A stretch of 64,000 bases of DNA from an uncultured Pelagibacteraceae bacterium (GCA_902597335.1 CACJXK010000006.1:19294-83293); one strand, 5' to 3'. Counted from the stretch's first letter, positions 47,023 through 59,827 are shown. Numbers and translations are program-made. The notes: generated by a model not told the origin, from the letters alone.

Positions 47023-47730
47023 TTATTTTTTTTTATCTTTATTTTTTTTTGATTTTTCAAAGATTTCAATTTTTTCTTTAATGGTTAGTTTGTTTATATT
47101 TTTTACTGCCTTTTTAAGTAATACTTCTGAATTTTTAGATCCAGGTATTGAACCTTTTAAATAAATTAACTCATTATCTAAATCAGTTTTAACAATTTCT
47201 AAATTTTGAATGGATCTTAATTTATCTCCCATATGCCCTGCCATTTTTTTTCCCTTAAAAACTTTTCCTGGATCTTGATTTTGCCCAGTAGATCCATGCG
47301 CTCTATGAGATATAGATACACCGTGTGATGCTCTCAAACCTCCAAAATTATGTCTTTTCATTGCACCTGCAAAACCTTTTCCTATCGTTTTAGACTTAAC
47401 GTCTAAAAATTTTGTATCTTTAAAAATCTCTATTCCAAATTCATTCCCCTCTTTATATCCATCTAAATTATTTACTCTAAATTCTTTCAATATTTTTCTT
47501 GGCTCAGTATTTTTTTTTGAAAAATATCCCTTCATTGATTTTGTTAGCTTTGAATTTTTTATTTTTCCAAACCCAAGTTGTACTGCATCGTAACCTCTTT
47601 TATCTTTATTTATTAATTGAACAACTCTGCCTTTCTCTACTTTTAAAACTGTTACTGGCACTGACTGGCCAGTTTTGTAAAATTGTCGTGACATTCCAAT
47701 CTTTTTTCCTATTAAACCGATTTCGCTCAT
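47023..47730 (-). CDS. rplC: 50S ribosomal protein L3
   Basis: Early-assembling protein near the peptidyl-transferase centre. In the 235 aa protein, [20 protein letters not shown] opens the core, and [19 protein letters not shown] and [20 protein letters not shown] are invariant regions. It ends with a lysine-rich tail. It shares one base with rpsJ. Confidence 0.99.
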   Translation of the reverse strand: MSEIGLIGKKIGMSRQFYKTGQSVPVTVLKVEKGRVVQLINKDKRGYDAVQLGFGKIKNSKLTKSMKGYFSKKNTEPRKILKEFRVNNLDGYKEGNEFGIEIFKDTKFLDVKSKTIGKGFAGAMKRHNFGGLRASHGVSISHRAHGSTGQNQDPGKVFKGKKMAGHMGDKLRSIQNLEIVKTDLDNELIYLKGSIPGSKNSEVLLKKAVKNINKLTIKEKIEIFEKSKKNKDKKK

Positions 47731-48038
47731 TATATTTTTATCTCCACATCAACTCCGGATGCTAAATCCAATTTCATTAATGCCTCAACTGTAGCAGGAG
47801 TTGGTTCGATTATATCAATTAGTCTTTTGTGTGTTCTAGTTTCAAACTGTTCTCTACTTTTTTTATCTATATGAGGTGATCTTAATACAGTATATCTCTC
47901 TTTTTTTGTTGGTAGAGGAATTGGTCCTTTAATATTGGCTCCAGTACGTTTTACAGTATTCACTATCTCTTCTGTAGATTGGTCCAATACCTTATTATCA
48001 TAAGCTCTTAATTTAATTCTAATGTTTTGTTTTTCCAT
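47730..48038 (-). CDS. rpsJ: 30S ribosomal protein S10
   Basis: Head protein and NusB partner in antitermination. The 102 aa protein has [39 protein letters not shown] and [16 protein letters not shown]. It lies 2 bp after fusA, with no tuf gene between them. Confidence 0.99.
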   Translation of the reverse strand: MEKQNIRIKLRAYDNKVLDQSTEEIVNTVKRTGANIKGPIPLPTKKERYTVLRSPHIDKKSREQFETRTHKRLIDIIEPTPATVEALMKLDLASGVDVEIKI

Positions 48039-48040
48039 TT

Positions 48041-50116
48041 TTAACCTGTTTTTTTAGTTACTTCATCTTGAACGTTTTGTGGGACTTTATCATAATGATC
48101 AAAGAACATTGAATACTGAGCACGTCCTTGTGACATTGATCTTAGATTATTAATATAACCAAACATATTTGCCAAAGGAACCATTGCTGTAATTACTGTT
48201 GCATTTCCCCTTTGCTCTTGAGTGCTTATTTGACCTCTTCTACTATTTAAGTCGCCTATTACATCGCCCATATAATCTTCGGGTGTAACAACTTCAACTC
48301 TCATTACAGGTTCTAATAGCTTCAATGTGGCTTTAGTACATGCCTCTTTAAAACACTGTCTGGATGCAAGTTCAAAAGCTAATACACTCGAGTCTACATC
48401 GTGATGAAGACCATCAACTATTGTTACTTTATAATCTATGAGAGGAAATCCTGCTAGTATACCTCCATCTGCTACTGTCTCTACACCTTTTTCTACGCCT
48501 GGAATAAATTCTTTTGGTATAGCTCCGCCTTTAATTTTACTTTCAATTTCTCTACCTTTGCCTGGTTCTAAAGGTTCTACAGTTAGTTTTACCCTTGCAA
48601 ATTGGCCAGCGCCACCACTTTGCTTTTTATGGGTGTAATCAAATTCTGCACTTGACAAAATTGTCTCTCTGTAAGCCACTTGGGGTGCACCTACATTAGC
48701 TTCAACTTTAAATTCTCTCTTCATTCTATCAACAATAATATCTAAATGAAGTTCTCCCATACCTTTTATAATTGTTTGACCAGACTCTTCATCTGAAGTT
48801 ACTCTAAAAGAAGGATCTTCCTTAGCCAATCTACCTAAAGCTTCTCCCATTTTCTCTTGGTCAGCTTTAGTTTTTGGTTCAACTGCAATTTCTATTACTG
48901 GATCAGGAAACTCCATAGGTTCAAGTAAAACTGGCTCCTCTTTGTTAGCTAGGGTATGTCCTGTAATTGTATTCTTTAATCCTGCAAGCGCTACAATATC
49001 TCCAGCATTAGCCTCTTTAATATCTTCTCTTGAGTTTGCGTGCATTAGTAGCATCCTCCCAACTCTTTCTTCTTTATCTTTTGATGTATTATAAATTCCA
49101 GTACCAGATTTAACAGTGCCAGAGTATATTCTTATAAAAGTTAAACTTCCAACAAAAGGATCATTAGCAACTTTAAATGCTAATGCAGAGAATGGAGCGT
49201 TGTCCTCAAATTTCATTTCTACCTCATCATCGGATCCAGGTTTAGTGCCTTTTATAGAGCCTATGTCTTTTGGGCTTGGTAGATAATTTACAACAGCATC
49301 TAAAAGTGGTTGAACACCTTTATTTTTAAATGCAGAACCGGTCAGAACAGGAACAAAATCAAAACCTAGGCAGCCTTTTCTAATACATGCAATCAAATCT
49401 GTTTCAGAGATTTCTTTACCCCCAAGGTAATCTTCCATGAGTTTTTCATCTTGTTCTACAGCTGTTTCAACAAGTTCTTGACGATATTTAGTAGAAATTT
49501 CTTTTAAATCCTCTGGAATATCTGTTAGCTCCCAAGCTGCGCCAAGATCCTCGTTTTTCCAAATTATTGCCTTCATTTTAATTAAATCAACAACGCCTTT
49601 TAATTCAGACTCAACTCCGATAGGCACTTGCATGACCAAAGGTTTAGCGCCTAAACGATCTTTTATCATACTTACGCATCTAAAAAAATCAGCTCCAGTT
49701 CTATCAAGTTTATTTACAAAACAAATTCTTGGAACTTTATATTTATCAGCTTGTCTCCATACAGTTTCAGATTGAGGTTCAACTCCTGCAACTCCATCAA
49801 ATACAGCTACAGCACCATCAAGGACTTTCAGAGATCTCTCAACTTCAATAGTAAAATCAACGTGACCAGGAGTGTCAATAATATTAATTCTATGGTCTTG
49901 CCAGAAACAAGTTGTAGCTGCTGATGTTATTGTAATTCCTCTTTCTTGTTCTTGTTCCATCCAGTCCATTGTTGCAGCACCATCATGAACCTCACCTATT
50001 TTATGACTTTTTCCTGTATAATATAATATTCTTTCAGTAGTTGTGGTTTTACCAGCATCGATATGTGCCATTATTCCAATATTTCTATATTTATCTAAAG
50101 TATGAGTTCTCGACAT
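48041..50116 (-). CDS. fusA: Elongation factor G
   Basis: GTPase driving ribosomal translocation. The 691 aa protein has P-loop [33 protein letters not shown] (switch I), [12 protein letters not shown] (G3) and [10 protein letters not shown] (G4), followed by domains II-V with [20 protein letters not shown]. Standard length. It lies between rpsG (6 bp) and rpsJ (2 bp). Confidence 0.99.
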   Translation of the reverse strand: MSRTHTLDKYRNIGIMAHIDAGKTTTTERILYYTGKSHKIGEVHDGAATMDWMEQEQERGITITSAATTCFWQDHRINIIDTPGHVDFTIEVERSLKVLDGAVAVFDGVAGVEPQSETVWRQADKYKVPRICFVNKLDRTGADFFRCVSMIKDRLGAKPLVMQVPIGVESELKGVVDLIKMKAIIWKNEDLGAAWELTDIPEDLKEISTKYRQELVETAVEQDEKLMEDYLGGKEISETDLIACIRKGCLGFDFVPVLTGSAFKNKGVQPLLDAVVNYLPSPKDIGSIKGTKPGSDDEVEMKFEDNAPFSALAFKVANDPFVGSLTFIRIYSGTVKSGTGIYNTSKDKEERVGRMLLMHANSREDIKEANAGDIVALAGLKNTITGHTLANKEEPVLLEPMEFPDPVIEIAVEPKTKADQEKMGEALGRLAKEDPSFRVTSDEESGQTIIKGMGELHLDIIVDRMKREFKVEANVGAPQVAYRETILSSAEFDYTHKKQSGGAGQFARVKLTVEPLEPGKGREIESKIKGGAIPKEFIPGVEKGVETVADGGILAGFPLIDYKVTIVDGLHHDVDSSVLAFELASRQCFKEACTKATLKLLEPVMRVEVVTPEDYMGDVIGDLNSRRGQISTQEQRGNATVITAMVPLANMFGYINNLRSMSQGRAQYSMFFDHYDKVPQNVQDEVTKKTG

Positions 50117-50122
50117 AATTTG

Positions 50123-50593
50123 TTACCATCTAAAATGTGCAAATGCTTTATTTGATTCAGCCATTTTATGCGTATCTTCCTTTTTTTTTATAGCTGAACC
50201 TTTGTTCTGATAAGCATCATATATTTCATTAAATATTTTATCAGACATTTTTTTATCTTTTCTTTTTCTAGATGCATCAACTAACCATCTTAACGCTAAT
50301 GCTTGAGATCTTTTTGCTTTAACTTCAACAGGTACCTGATAGGTCGCTCCACCAACTCTTCTTGATCTAACTTCAACCGTTGGTCTAATATTATTAATTG
50401 CATCATTAAAAATATTAAGCGGCTCGTCTTTCGATTTACTTTTAATTTTCTCAATTGCATCATAAATTATTTTTTCTGCGATTGTTTTTTTTCCATCATA
50501 CATTATAGAATTTATCAATTTCGGAATTACTGTAGATTTATATTTAGGATCAACTACAGGTAATTTTTTTGGAGCTTTTCTTTTTCTAGACAT
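50123..50593 (-). CDS. rpsG: 30S ribosomal protein S7
   Basis: Nucleates assembly of the 30S head. The 156 aa protein begins MSRKRKAPKKLPVVDPKYKS and includes NIRPTVEVRSRRVGGATYQV and an ending NKAFAHFRW. It lies 3 bp after rpsL. Confidence 0.99.
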   Translation of the reverse strand: MSRKRKAPKKLPVVDPKYKSTVIPKLINSIMYDGKKTIAEKIIYDAIEKIKSKSKDEPLNIFNDAINNIRPTVEVRSRRVGGATYQVPVEVKAKRSQALALRWLVDASRKRKDKKMSDKIFNEIYDAYQNKGSAIKKKEDTHKMAESNKAFAHFRW

Positions 50594-50596
50594 TCT

Positions 50597-50968
50597 TTAT
50601 TTGCCCTTTTTTGTTCCGTAAAGTGAACGTCTTTGTTTTCTATTTGCAACACCTTGAGTATCAAGGTTGCCTCTAAGAACATGATACCTTACACCTGGTA
50701 AATCTTTTACTCTTCCACCCCTTATTAAAACAACTGAGTGTTCTTGAAGATTGTGTCCCTCTCCTGGAATGTAAGCAGTTACTTCAAAACCATTAGACAA
50801 TCTTACTCTAGCCACTTTCCGTAATGCTGAGTTAGGTTTTTTAGGAGTTGTAGTATAAACCTTTACGCATACACCTCTTTTTAAAGGTTGTTTTTGCAGA
50901 GCTGGAACTTTATTTCTAGTTATTGGTCTCGTTCTGCTTTTTCTAACTAATTGGTTTATAGTTGGCAT
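50597..50968 (-). CDS. rpsL: 30S ribosomal protein S12
   Basis: Decoding-centre protein. The 123 aa protein has [20 protein letters not shown] (the streptomycin-sensitive wild-type lysine context) and [20 protein letters not shown], with no resistance substitution seen at the usual lysines. It is the first gene of the str-S10-spc-alpha string, about 100 nt downstream of a good promoter. Confidence 0.99.
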   Translation of the reverse strand: MPTINQLVRKSRTRPITRNKVPALQKQPLKRGVCVKVYTTTPKKPNSALRKVARVRLSNGFEVTAYIPGEGHNLQEHSVVLIRGGRVKDLPGVRYHVLRGNLDTQGVANRKQRRSLYGTKKGK

Positions 50969-51035
50969 ATTTAAAATAAGTTTAAATTATATGTTTTAGG
51001 ATGAAAATAACTGGCATGTTATTTGTGGCAGCGTT

Positions 51036-51052
51036 TAGTGATCCAGTCACTA
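51036..51052 (-). promoter_or_regulatory. Hairpin in the rpsL 5' leader
   Basis: On the minus strand TAGTGA, loop CTGGA, TCACTA form a perfect 6 bp stem about 68 nt upstream of the rpsL ATG, inside the ~100 nt leader implied by the upstream promoter. Flanking bases include repeated TGGC/GCCA words that could pair further. This may be a small regulatory or stabilising leader structure; no known family is recognised. Confidence 0.35.
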
Positions 51053-51074
51053 CATTCCAACCAAAAACATGGCC

Positions 51075-51102
51075 AAAATACATTAGAAATTGTATTTGTC
51101 AA
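51075..51102 (-). promoter_or_regulatory. Candidate sigma-70 promoter for the str/S10/spc ribosomal operon
   Basis: On the minus strand a perfect -35 TTGACA (51102-51097), a 16 bp spacer and -10 TATTTT (51080-51075). Transcription would start near 51068, giving a leader of about 100 nt before rpsL. It lies immediately past the presumed rpoC terminator. Confidence 0.7.
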
Positions 51103-51103
51103 A

Positions 51104-51127
51104 CTAAAATAAGGCTAAAAAGCCTAA
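51104..51127 (-). terminator. Candidate intrinsic terminator after rpoC
   Basis: On the minus strand AGGCT (51125-51121), loop TTTT, AGCCT (51116-51112), then TTATTTTAG. The hairpin starts 6 bp after the rpoC stop. The stem is short but GC-containing in AT-rich surroundings and is followed by a T-rich stretch, so it plausibly ends the rpoBC transcript just before the rpsL promoter. Confidence 0.55.
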
Positions 51128-51131
51128 TAAA

Positions 51132-54100
51132 TTACTGGTTTATTTGAGCTTCAGGTGTCTCAACAGTCTCTTGTTCGGATAAAAATTTTTGATCATCTTC
51201 TAAGGCTTTTTTATTCCACGAGTTCTTAATTGCGCCTGTTCCGGCTGGAACAAGTCTACCAACAATTACATTTTCTTTTAATCCGGATAATTTATCTACC
51301 TTACCCTTTATAGCAGCATCTGTTAGAACCCTTGTTGTTTCTTGGAAAGAAGCTGCAGATATAAATGACTCTGTTTGTAATGATGCCTTTGTAATACCCA
51401 TAAGAACTCTTTCTCCAATTGCAGGTTTTTTACTTTCTTTTTTTAATTCTTCATTCATATTCTCAAATTTTATTCTATCAATTATTTCTCCAGGTAATAA
51501 TTTACTATCACCTGACTCTTTTACTTCTACTTTTTTAAGCATTTGTCTTAAAATAACTTCGATATGTTTGTCGTTGATTATTACACCTTGTAATCTATAA
51601 ACATCTTGTACTTGATTTACAAAATATTCTGTTAGCTCTTCAATTCCTAAAATTCTTAAAATATCGTGTGGAAGAGGTTGGCCATCTAATAGATATTCAC
51701 CCTTTTTTATTTTTTCGCCTTGGTTAAAGTTTATATGTTTTCCTTTTGGAATTAAATAGCTTGATGTTTCTCCATTTTCAGCTTCTATAGTTACTCTTTG
51801 TTTTCCTCTAACTTCTTTTCCAAAAATTACACTACCATCATTTTCAGCTATAATTGCACTATCTTTAGCTTTTCTAGCTTCAAATAATTCAGCTACTCTC
51901 GGAAGTCCTCCAGTTATATCTTTTGTTTTAGTAGTTTCTTTAGGCAATCTAGCTATTACATCTCCTGCAGAAATTTTCTGACCATCTTTTACCGAAAGAA
52001 TTGAGTCTGGAACTAAATAATATCTTGCTTCATTATCATCAGCTTTTTTTATTACATTCCCTTTTGTATCTCTTAAAGTAATTCTTGGTTTTAAATCTGT
52101 ATTTTTTGATTGAGTTTTCCAATCAACTACAGCTTTTGTAGATATTCCAGTAGCATCATCAACTGTTTCTGCAATTGATACTCCATCAATTAAATCGACG
52201 TAGTTAGCAATTCCATCCTTTTCAGCAATTACAGGTGTAGTATATGGATCCCATTCACAAATTTTAGCTCCTTTTTTAACTTTCTGCTCGTTTTCAAAAA
52301 ATAGCTTAGATCCATAAGGAACTTTGTATGAAGCAACTTGTAAACCTTTCTCGTCCTCAATTGATATTTCGGTATTTCTTCCCATGACAATTTGATTATT
52401 TTTTGAGTCTTTAATTAAGTTTGTATTAACAATTTTTAGCAAACCCTCAGAATTTGAAACAATTTGAGATTCTTGTTTAACAGAAGCTGTTCCGCCAACG
52501 TGAAATGTTCTCATAGTTAATTGCGTCCCAGGTTCACCAATAGATTGTGCTGATATCATACCAATTGCTTCACCAACATGAACCATTTTGCCTCTAGACA
52601 AGTCTCTTCCATAACAAATTGCGCAAACACCTTCTTTAGAACTACAAGTCATTACTGAGTAAACTTTAAGCATTTTTACTCCAGCAGCATCAATTTTCTC
52701 ACATGCTGCTTCATCTATCATTTGCTCTTTTTTGATAATAATTTCTCCAGTTAAAGGATTTTTCACATCTTGAGCTGTCACTCTTCCAAGAGCTCTTTCT
52801 GATAAACTTACCATTATATTTCCACCCTCTAAAACTTCTTTTAATTCAATAGATCCAGGGTTATCACATTTATGTTTGGTAACAGTTAAGTCTTGTGCAA
52901 CATCACACAATCTTCTAGTCAAGTATCCTGAACTTGCTGTTTTTAATGCTGTATCAGCCAAACCTTTTCTTGCCCCATGAGTAGAGTTAAAATATTCTAG
53001 AGCTGTTAATCCCTCTTTGAAATTTGATGTTATAGGTGACTCTATAATTTCACCTGATGGTTTGGCAATTAATCCTCTCATTCCAGCCAATTGTTTCATC
53101 TGGGCAGCTGAACCTCTTGCACCACTATCAGCCATCATAAAGACCGAATTAATTTTTAATCCATCTTTAGTGATTTCTGTAGCTGAAATTCTTTTCATCA
53201 TCTCAGATGCAACTCTATCAGTACATTTGGACCATGCATCAATTACCTTGTTATATTTTTCTCCTCTAGTAATCAGTCCCTCAGCATATTGACCTTCATA
53301 ATCAGCTATAAGCTTTTTGGTTTCATCAATTAGTTGCTGTTTATTATCTGGTATAACTAAATCATCCTTTCCAAATGAAATTCCTGCCTTGAATGCATGT
53401 TTAAAACCTAAATCTTTCAATTTGTCACAAAATATGACTGTGCTTTTTTGACCTGAAAATCTAAATACATGATCAATGACTTCTGAAACAATTTTTTTAG
53501 GAAGCAGTCTATCAACTAAAGAAAATTTATTATTTACATTTTTTGGAATTAAATTTGATAATAAAAATCTTCCAGCTGTACTTATGTGCTTTTCAAACTT
53601 TTTATTACCTTTTTCATCTAACGTTTCAAATCTTGAAACAATTCTTGAATGTACTTTTATTTGTCCAGTTTCTAATGCATGTTCAATTTCAGTAGTATTA
53701 ACAAAATAACCTTCCACTTTTTCAGTTTGTATAGGAGGTTGAGATAAATAATAAATGCCTAAGATCATATCCTGACTTGGAACAATGATAGGTTTTCCAT
53801 TTGAAGGGCTTAAAATATTATTTGTAGACATCATTAATACTCTTGCTTCTAATTGAGCTTCTAAGCTTAATGGAACATGAACTGCCATTTGATCGCCATC
53901 AAAGTCAGCATTAAATGCAGCACATGTTAAAGGGTGCAATTCGATAGCATTTCCCTCGATAAGTTTTGGTTCAAAAGCCTGAACACCTAATCTGTGTAAT
54001 GTTGGTGCCCTATTTAATATCACAGGATGTTCTCTTACTATTAGTTCCAGTGCATCCCAAACTTCGGTTCTTTCTCGTTCAACAAGTTTTTTAGCTTGTT

Positions 54101-55295
54101 TGATGGTTGATGCTAAACCTAATTTATTCAAACGTGCATATAAGAACGGCTTAAATAACTCCAAAGCCATTTTTTTTGGCAGTCCACACTCATGTAGTTT
54201 AAGATCTGGACCAACAACAATTACCGATCTACCTGAATAATCAACTCTTTTGCCTAATAAATTTTGTCTAAATCTACCTTGTTTTCCTTTTAACATTTCT
54301 GCAAGAGACTTGAGTGGTCTTTTTCCTGTCCCAGTTATTACTCTGCCTCTTCTTCCATTATCAAATAGTGCATCAACAGACTCTTGAAGCATTCTTTTTT
54401 CATTTCTAACAATAATATCGGGTGCTTTAAGATCTATAAGTCTTTTTAGTCGATTATTTCTATTGATAACTCTTCTATATAAATCATTAAGATCTGATGT
54501 AGCAAAACGACCTCCATCAAGAGGTACCAGTGGTCTTAATTCAGGTGGAATAACTGGAACAGTTGTTAATATCATCCATTCTGGTTTATTTCCTGTTTCA
54601 ATAAATGATTCTATTAATTTTAATCTTTTTATTGATCTTTCTTCAGAGACTTTTGATTTTGTCTCTTTAATTGTTTTAATTAATACTTCTCTTTCATCTT
54701 CAAGATTAATTGATTTTAAAATTTCTAGTATTGCCTCAGCGCCTATTCCAGCTGTAAAAGCTTCTTCACCGTGATCGTCTTGATATTTTATTAATTCTTC
54801 CTCACTAAGTAATTGATTCTTTTTTAAGTTAGTTAGACCAGGTTCGATAACAATAAAATTTTCGAAGTATAAAACTCTCTCTACTTCTTTTAACTTCATG
54901 TCTACTACTAAAGAAATTCTACTTGGTAGTGATTTTAAAAACCAAATATGAGCCACAGGTGTTGCAAGGTTAATATGACCCATTCTCTCTCTTCTTACAT
55001 TAGATTTTGTAACCTCTACCCCACATTTTTCGCATATTATACCTCTAAACTTCATCCTTTTATATTTTCCACAAAGACACTCATAGTCTTTTATAGGTCC
55101 AAAAATTCTTGCACAAAAAAGACCATCTTTTTCTGGTCTAAAAGTTCTATAGTTAATTGTTTCAGGTTTTTTTATCTCACCAAATGTCCATGATTTAATT
55201 TTTTCAGGACTTGCTAGAGTAATTTTAATGCTATTAAAATTTTGTGCTTCAGAAATTTCTGATGATTTAAATAGATCTGATAATTCTTTACTCAT
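51132..55295 (-). CDS. rpoC: RNA polymerase beta' subunit
   Basis: Catalytic clamp subunit. The 1387 aa protein has the catalytic magnesium loop [15 protein letters not shown] at about residues 460-474, an N-terminal zinc ribbon ([20 protein letters not shown]) and the second zinc site around [16 protein letters not shown]. Trigger-loop region: [16 protein letters not shown]. It starts one base after the rpoB stop. Confidence 0.99.
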   Translation of the reverse strand: MSKELSDLFKSSEISEAQNFNSIKITLASPEKIKSWTFGEIKKPETINYRTFRPEKDGLFCARIFGPIKDYECLCGKYKRMKFRGIICEKCGVEVTKSNVRRERMGHINLATPVAHIWFLKSLPSRISLVVDMKLKEVERVLYFENFIVIEPGLTNLKKNQLLSEEELIKYQDDHGEEAFTAGIGAEAILEILKSINLEDEREVLIKTIKETKSKVSEERSIKRLKLIESFIETGNKPEWMILTTVPVIPPELRPLVPLDGGRFATSDLNDLYRRVINRNNRLKRLIDLKAPDIIVRNEKRMLQESVDALFDNGRRGRVITGTGKRPLKSLAEMLKGKQGRFRQNLLGKRVDYSGRSVIVVGPDLKLHECGLPKKMALELFKPFLYARLNKLGLASTIKQAKKLVERERTEVWDALELIVREHPVILNRAPTLHRLGVQAFEPKLIEGNAIELHPLTCAAFNADFDGDQMAVHVPLSLEAQLEARVLMMSTNNILSPSNGKPIIVPSQDMILGIYYLSQPPIQTEKVEGYFVNTTEIEHALETGQIKVHSRIVSRFETLDEKGNKKFEKHISTAGRFLLSNLIPKNVNNKFSLVDRLLPKKIVSEVIDHVFRFSGQKSTVIFCDKLKDLGFKHAFKAGISFGKDDLVIPDNKQQLIDETKKLIADYEGQYAEGLITRGEKYNKVIDAWSKCTDRVASEMMKRISATEITKDGLKINSVFMMADSGARGSAAQMKQLAGMRGLIAKPSGEIIESPITSNFKEGLTALEYFNSTHGARKGLADTALKTASSGYLTRRLCDVAQDLTVTKHKCDNPGSIELKEVLEGGNIMVSLSERALGRVTAQDVKNPLTGEIIIKKEQMIDEAACEKIDAAGVKMLKVYSVMTCSSKEGVCAICYGRDLSRGKMVHVGEAIGMISAQSIGEPGTQLTMRTFHVGGTASVKQESQIVSNSEGLLKIVNTNLIKDSKNNQIVMGRNTEISIEDEKGLQVASYKVPYGSKLFFENEQKVKKGAKICEWDPYTTPVIAEKDGIANYVDLIDGVSIAETVDDATGISTKAVVDWKTQSKNTDLKPRITLRDTKGNVIKKADDNEARYYLVPDSILSVKDGQKISAGDVIARLPKETTKTKDITGGLPRVAELFEARKAKDSAIIAENDGSVIFGKEVRGKQRVTIEAENGETSSYLIPKGKHINFNQGEKIKKGEYLLDGQPLPHDILRILGIEELTEYFVNQVQDVYRLQGVIINDKHIEVILRQMLKKVEVKESGDSKLLPGEIIDRIKFENMNEELKKESKKPAIGERVLMGITKASLQTESFISAASFQETTRVLTDAAIKGKVDKLSGLKENVIVGRLVPAGTGAIKNSWNKKALEDDQKFLSEQETVETPEAQINQ

Positions 55296-55296
55296 A

Positions 55297-58200
55297 TTAA
55301 TTTAACTCCACATTTAGGGCTAATGACTTAATTTCTTTAACCAAAACATTAAATGATTCGGGTATTCCTGACTCAAAATTTTCTTCACCTTTAACAATAG
55401 TTTCATAAACTTTTACTCTTCCAGCTACATCATCTGATTTAACTGTTAAGATTTCCTGCAAAGTATAAGATGCTCCATAAGCCTCAAGTGCCCAAACCTC
55501 CATCTCTCCAAATCTTTGTCCACCTAATTGAGCTTTTCCTCCAAGTGGCTGCTGAGTTACTAGACTGTAAGGACCTGTTGATCTTGCATGAATCTTATCT
55601 TCAACTAAGTGATGTAATTTAAGCATGTATATAATTCCAACTGTTACGGGTCTATCAAATTTTTCTCCAGTTCGACCATCCCATAATGCAGTTTGGCCAG
55701 AATTAGGTAATTTTGCTAAACCTAACATGTTTGTCACATCTTTTTCTTTAGCTCCATCAAACACAGGAGTAGATATTGGAATACCATTTTGAATATTTTG
55801 GCATAAATCTTTGAATTCTGAATTTGAAAGTCTGTCTATATCTTCTGAATAAACCTTTTCACCATAAACTGATTTTAAAAATTTAGAAATCTTCTCACTT
55901 TTTTCTATTTTTTTTTGATTTTCATTTATTAAATCATTTAACTGTTCACCTAACTCTTTGCACGACCAACCTAAATGTGTCTCTAAAATTTGCCCTACAT
56001 TCATTCTACTCGGAACTCCAAGAGGGTTTAGTACAATATCAACAGGTTTTCCATTCTCTCTGTAAGGCATATCTTCTACAGGAACTATTTTACTAACTAC
56101 ACCTTTGTTGCCGTGTCTTCCCGACATCTTGTCACCAGGTCTTAATCGTCTTTTAATAGCGACAAATACTTTAACCATCTTCATAACGCTTGGTAAAAGA
56201 TCGTCACCCTGTCTAATCTTCAATACTTTGTCCTCAAATCTATCCTGAATATCTTTTATTGCATTTTCATACTGAGATCTAAGTTGTTGTAATGCCTCTA
56301 TTTTTTTTGAGTCTGCAACTGAAATTTTGAATAAGTCTGAAACTAATAAATCAAAAATTATTTCCTCTGTTAAATTGGTCCCATTTTCGTAATTTTTAAT
56401 TTTTTTAATTAATTTTGTATTTATCAATATTGATGAGGCTCTTTGTTTTATACTTCTCTCTAAAATTTCTTCTTCTACATTTTTATCTTGTTGAACACTT
56501 TCAATTTCAGCTCTTTCTATTGTTATAGATCTTTCGTCTTTATCTATTCCATGTCTATTAAAAACTCTCACATCAACAACAATACCTCCACTTCCACTTG
56601 GCATCTTAAGAGATGTGTCCGTTACATCTATTGCTTTTTCACCAAATATTGATCTTAAAAGCTTTTCTTCAGGTCCAGAAGCAGAATCTCCTTTTGGAGT
56701 CACTTTTCCAACTAATATGTCACCGGGTTTTACTTCAGCTCCAATATAAACAATACCAGACTCATCAAGATTTTTTAACGCTTCTTCATTAATGTTTGGA
56801 ATATCTCTAGTAATATCTTCCTCCCCCAATTTTGTATCTCTTGCCATAACTTCATATTCCTCAATATGAATTGAGGTAAATACATCATCTGTGACACATC
56901 TTTCAGATATTAATATTGAGTCTTCAAAATTATAACCCTGCCAAGGCATAAATGCTACAGTTACATTTTTACCTAATGCTAGCTCACCTGTCTTTGTTGA
57001 AGGACCATCTGCAATTATATCGCCTGATTTAACTTTATCACCTACTCTAACTAATGGTTTTTGATTAATGCATGTATTTTGATTTGATCTTTTGAATTTT
57101 TGCAAATTATAAATATCGACACCTGATTGCGAGTAATCTTTCTCATCAGATGCTTTAATAACTATTCTTTTACCATCTATTTTATCAACTATTCCATCTC
57201 TTTTTGCAACTATTGTTACACCTGAATCTAAAGCAACGTCACTTTCTATACCTGTACCAACTAGTGGAGCTTCTGGTTTTAATAAAGGAACTGCTTGTCT
57301 CATCATATTAGAGCCCATTAGCGCTCTATTTGCGTCATCATTTTCCAAAAAAGGAATTAAAGATGCCGCAACTGAAACTAGTTGCTTAGGAGATACATCT
57401 ATATAATCTATGTTCTCTGGTTTTGATAAAATAAAGTCTAAATTTGCTCTACTGGATACTAATTCTTCTACAAACTTTCCATTTTCATCCAAAACTGAGT
57501 TGGCCTGAGCAATTGTGAATTTCGTTTCTTCCATTGCAGACAAGTATTCAATTTTATCTTGAACTATTCCATTCTCTACTTTCTTATAAGGACTCTCAAT
57601 AAAACCATATTTGTTAATTTTAGAATAAGTAGATAGACTATTTATTAATCCAATATTGGGTCCTTCGGGAGTTTCTATAGGGCATATTCGACCATAGTGC
57701 GTTGGGTGAACATCTCTTACCTCAAAACCAGCTCTTTCTCTAGTTAGACCGCCAGGTCCTAAAGCTGAAACTCTTCTTTTATGTGTTATTTCAGATAGTG
57801 GATTTGTTTGGTCCATAAATTGTGAAAGTTGTGATGTTGCAAAAAAATCTTTTAGAGAAATTGTCAAAGGTTTTGCATTAATTAGATCTTGTGGCATTGC
57901 CGACTCAACGTCAAGAGTTGTCATTTTTTCTTTTATAGCCCTTTCCATTCTGTAAACTCCAATTCTTGCTTGATTTTCTACAAGTTCACCTACGGATCTA
58001 ACTCTTCTATTGCCTAAGTGATCAATATCGTCTACTTCATCTTTTCCATCTCTTAAGTCTAACATTTTCTTTATAATAGCTAGAATATCGTCGTTCCTTA
58101 AAATTGTAATTTTATCTGAGCAATCAAGATCCAGTCTTGAATTCATCTTTACTCTTCCCACATCAGACAAATCGTATCTATCAGAACTAAAAAATAGATT

Positions 58201-59379
58201 GTTAAAAATTTGAGTTGCAATTTCAATTGTTGGTGGTTCACCTGGTCTTAGAATTTTATAAATTTCTGTAATTGCGTCATTTTTATTATCATTTTTATCG
58301 TTTAGGATAGTTTGAAGTAGATATGCGCCTTTTGAAATTGAATTAGTTTTTGATAGATTGATTACTGTTACATTTTCTTCAAGAATTTTATTAATAATAG
58401 TTTCATTTAATTCGGTTCCAATTTTAAATAAATCTTCGCCAACTTTTATATCTTCATGCAAGAATTTCCCATAGAGAGCATCATTAGAAACTAAAATTTC
58501 TTTTAAACCATCTTTTTCAAGTTTTTTAGCTGTCAAAAAATTAATTTGTTCGCCTAATTTTACTAGAGTTTTGTTATTTTTGGCATCAATTATTTCCTCA
58601 GCAAAATTTTTAGCTTTATAATTTTCTGGATCAAATTTAGTTTTCCATTTATTTAAATTTTTATCAAATGTAAAAATCTCTTTATCATAAAACTCATTTA
58701 CAATATCAGATTTACTATAGCCTAATGCCTGTAGAAGAGTTGAAACAAAGATTTTTTTCTTCCTATCAATTCTAAAGTATAGAAAATCTTTAACATCAAA
58801 CTCAAAATCAAGCCATGATCCCCTATTAGGTATTACTCTGCAGTTAAATAGAAGTTTTCCGCTTGCGTGTGATTTGCCTTTATCATGATCAAAAAATACA
58901 CCTGGACTTCTATGCATTTGATTTACTACAACTCTTTGAACTCCGTTTGTTATGAACGTTCCACTATTTGTCATCATAGGAACTTCGCCCATATAAACTT
59001 CCTGCTCTTTGGCCGATAAAATATCTTTTGTATTATTTTCCTGGTCTATTTCATATACTACTAATCGAAGTGTACACTTAAGAGCAGCTGAATATGTCAG
59101 TCCTCTTGTGATACATTCATCCACATCAAATTTAGGTTTCTCAAGTCTGTATGATACATACTCTAATGTTGCTTTATCATTTAGGTCTTCTATTGGAAAT
59201 ATTCCCTTAAATACTCTATGAAAACCTTTTACTAAGTGCTGCTCAAGATTTTCTTTAAACTCAGTAAGTTCCTTGTAGGAATTTTTTTGTACTTCTATCA
59301 AATTAGGTATTGATAAACTCTCTTTGAGTTTCCCAAAACTTTTCCTGATATTTTTTTTTTCAGTAAACGATAACTGCAT
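55297..59379 (-). CDS. rpoB: RNA polymerase beta subunit
   Basis: Forms half of the active-site cleft. The 1360 aa protein has the rifampicin-binding cluster as [20 protein letters not shown], then [20 protein letters not shown] with no obvious resistance change. Other motifs: [39 protein letters not shown] and [18 protein letters not shown]. It is preceded by a 9 bp hairpin that ends 9 nt before the ATG. Confidence 0.99.
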   Translation of the reverse strand: MQLSFTEKKNIRKSFGKLKESLSIPNLIEVQKNSYKELTEFKENLEQHLVKGFHRVFKGIFPIEDLNDKATLEYVSYRLEKPKFDVDECITRGLTYSAALKCTLRLVVYEIDQENNTKDILSAKEQEVYMGEVPMMTNSGTFITNGVQRVVVNQMHRSPGVFFDHDKGKSHASGKLLFNCRVIPNRGSWLDFEFDVKDFLYFRIDRKKKIFVSTLLQALGYSKSDIVNEFYDKEIFTFDKNLNKWKTKFDPENYKAKNFAEEIIDAKNNKTLVKLGEQINFLTAKKLEKDGLKEILVSNDALYGKFLHEDIKVGEDLFKIGTELNETIINKILEENVTVINLSKTNSISKGAYLLQTILNDKNDNKNDAITEIYKILRPGEPPTIEIATQIFNNLFFSSDRYDLSDVGRVKMNSRLDLDCSDKITILRNDDILAIIKKMLDLRDGKDEVDDIDHLGNRRVRSVGELVENQARIGVYRMERAIKEKMTTLDVESAMPQDLINAKPLTISLKDFFATSQLSQFMDQTNPLSEITHKRRVSALGPGGLTRERAGFEVRDVHPTHYGRICPIETPEGPNIGLINSLSTYSKINKYGFIESPYKKVENGIVQDKIEYLSAMEETKFTIAQANSVLDENGKFVEELVSSRANLDFILSKPENIDYIDVSPKQLVSVAASLIPFLENDDANRALMGSNMMRQAVPLLKPEAPLVGTGIESDVALDSGVTIVAKRDGIVDKIDGKRIVIKASDEKDYSQSGVDIYNLQKFKRSNQNTCINQKPLVRVGDKVKSGDIIADGPSTKTGELALGKNVTVAFMPWQGYNFEDSILISERCVTDDVFTSIHIEEYEVMARDTKLGEEDITRDIPNINEEALKNLDESGIVYIGAEVKPGDILVGKVTPKGDSASGPEEKLLRSIFGEKAIDVTDTSLKMPSGSGGIVVDVRVFNRHGIDKDERSITIERAEIESVQQDKNVEEEILERSIKQRASSILINTKLIKKIKNYENGTNLTEEIIFDLLVSDLFKISVADSKKIEALQQLRSQYENAIKDIQDRFEDKVLKIRQGDDLLPSVMKMVKVFVAIKRRLRPGDKMSGRHGNKGVVSKIVPVEDMPYRENGKPVDIVLNPLGVPSRMNVGQILETHLGWSCKELGEQLNDLINENQKKIEKSEKISKFLKSVYGEKVYSEDIDRLSNSEFKDLCQNIQNGIPISTPVFDGAKEKDVTNMLGLAKLPNSGQTALWDGRTGEKFDRPVTVGIIYMLKLHHLVEDKIHARSTGPYSLVTQQPLGGKAQLGGQRFGEMEVWALEAYGASYTLQEILTVKSDDVAGRVKVYETIVKGEENFESGIPESFNVLVKEIKSLALNVELN

Positions 59380-59388
59380 ATATTAAAT

Positions 59389-59412
59389 ATTACTGAATTA
59401 AAGTTCAGTAAT
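59389..59412 (-). promoter_or_regulatory. Perfect hairpin between rplL and rpoB
   Basis: Arms ATTACTGAA and TTCAGTAAT form a 9 bp perfect stem with a 6-base loop, in the 54 bp gap between the rplL stop and the rpoB ATG. No T-tract follows, so it does not look like a classical terminator. In E. coli this same junction holds a partial attenuator and an RNase III site that set the ratio of L7/L12 to polymerase; a similar role here is inference. Confidence 0.55.
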
Positions 59413-59433
59413 TTGAGTCTTTCTAGTTTAAAT

Positions 59434-59805
59434 TTACTTAAGTTCTACTGTTGCGCCTGCTGCTTCTAGCTTAGCTTTGATTTCTTCAGCTTCTTTTTTA
59501 TTGACCCCAGATTTAACTTCTTTTGGGGCACCCTCGACTAAATCTTTTGCTTCTTTCAAACCTAGCTCTGTGACAGCTCTTACTTCTTTGATAACATTAA
59601 TTTTTTTATCACCTGCCGATGTTAGCATGATTGTAAAGTCATCTTTGTCTTCTGCTGGTGCCTCGCTTCCTGCAGCAGCTGGAGCGGCTGCAACTGCAGC
59701 AGCAGCTGTGACACCCCATTTTTCCTCTAATTGCTTTGAAAGCTCAGCTGCCTCTACAACAGTTAAGCTTGATAAATCCTCTATAATTTTATTTAAGTCA
59801 GCCAT
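59434..59805 (-). CDS. rplL: 50S ribosomal protein L7/L12
   Basis: Multicopy stalk protein recruiting translational GTPases. In the 123 aa protein an N-terminal dimerisation domain ([20 protein letters not shown]) is followed by an Ala/Glu-rich hinge (about 36-52) and the C-terminal factor-binding domain ([20 protein letters not shown]). The gene has normal length and sits 22 bp after rplJ. Confidence 0.99.
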   Translation of the reverse strand: MADLNKIIEDLSSLTVVEAAELSKQLEEKWGVTAAAAVAAAPAAAGSEAPAEDKDDFTIMLTSAGDKKINVIKEVRAVTELGLKEAKDLVEGAPKEVKSGVNKKEAEEIKAKLEAAGATVELK

Positions 59806-59827
59806 AATAATAATATTTGTTCCTGGG

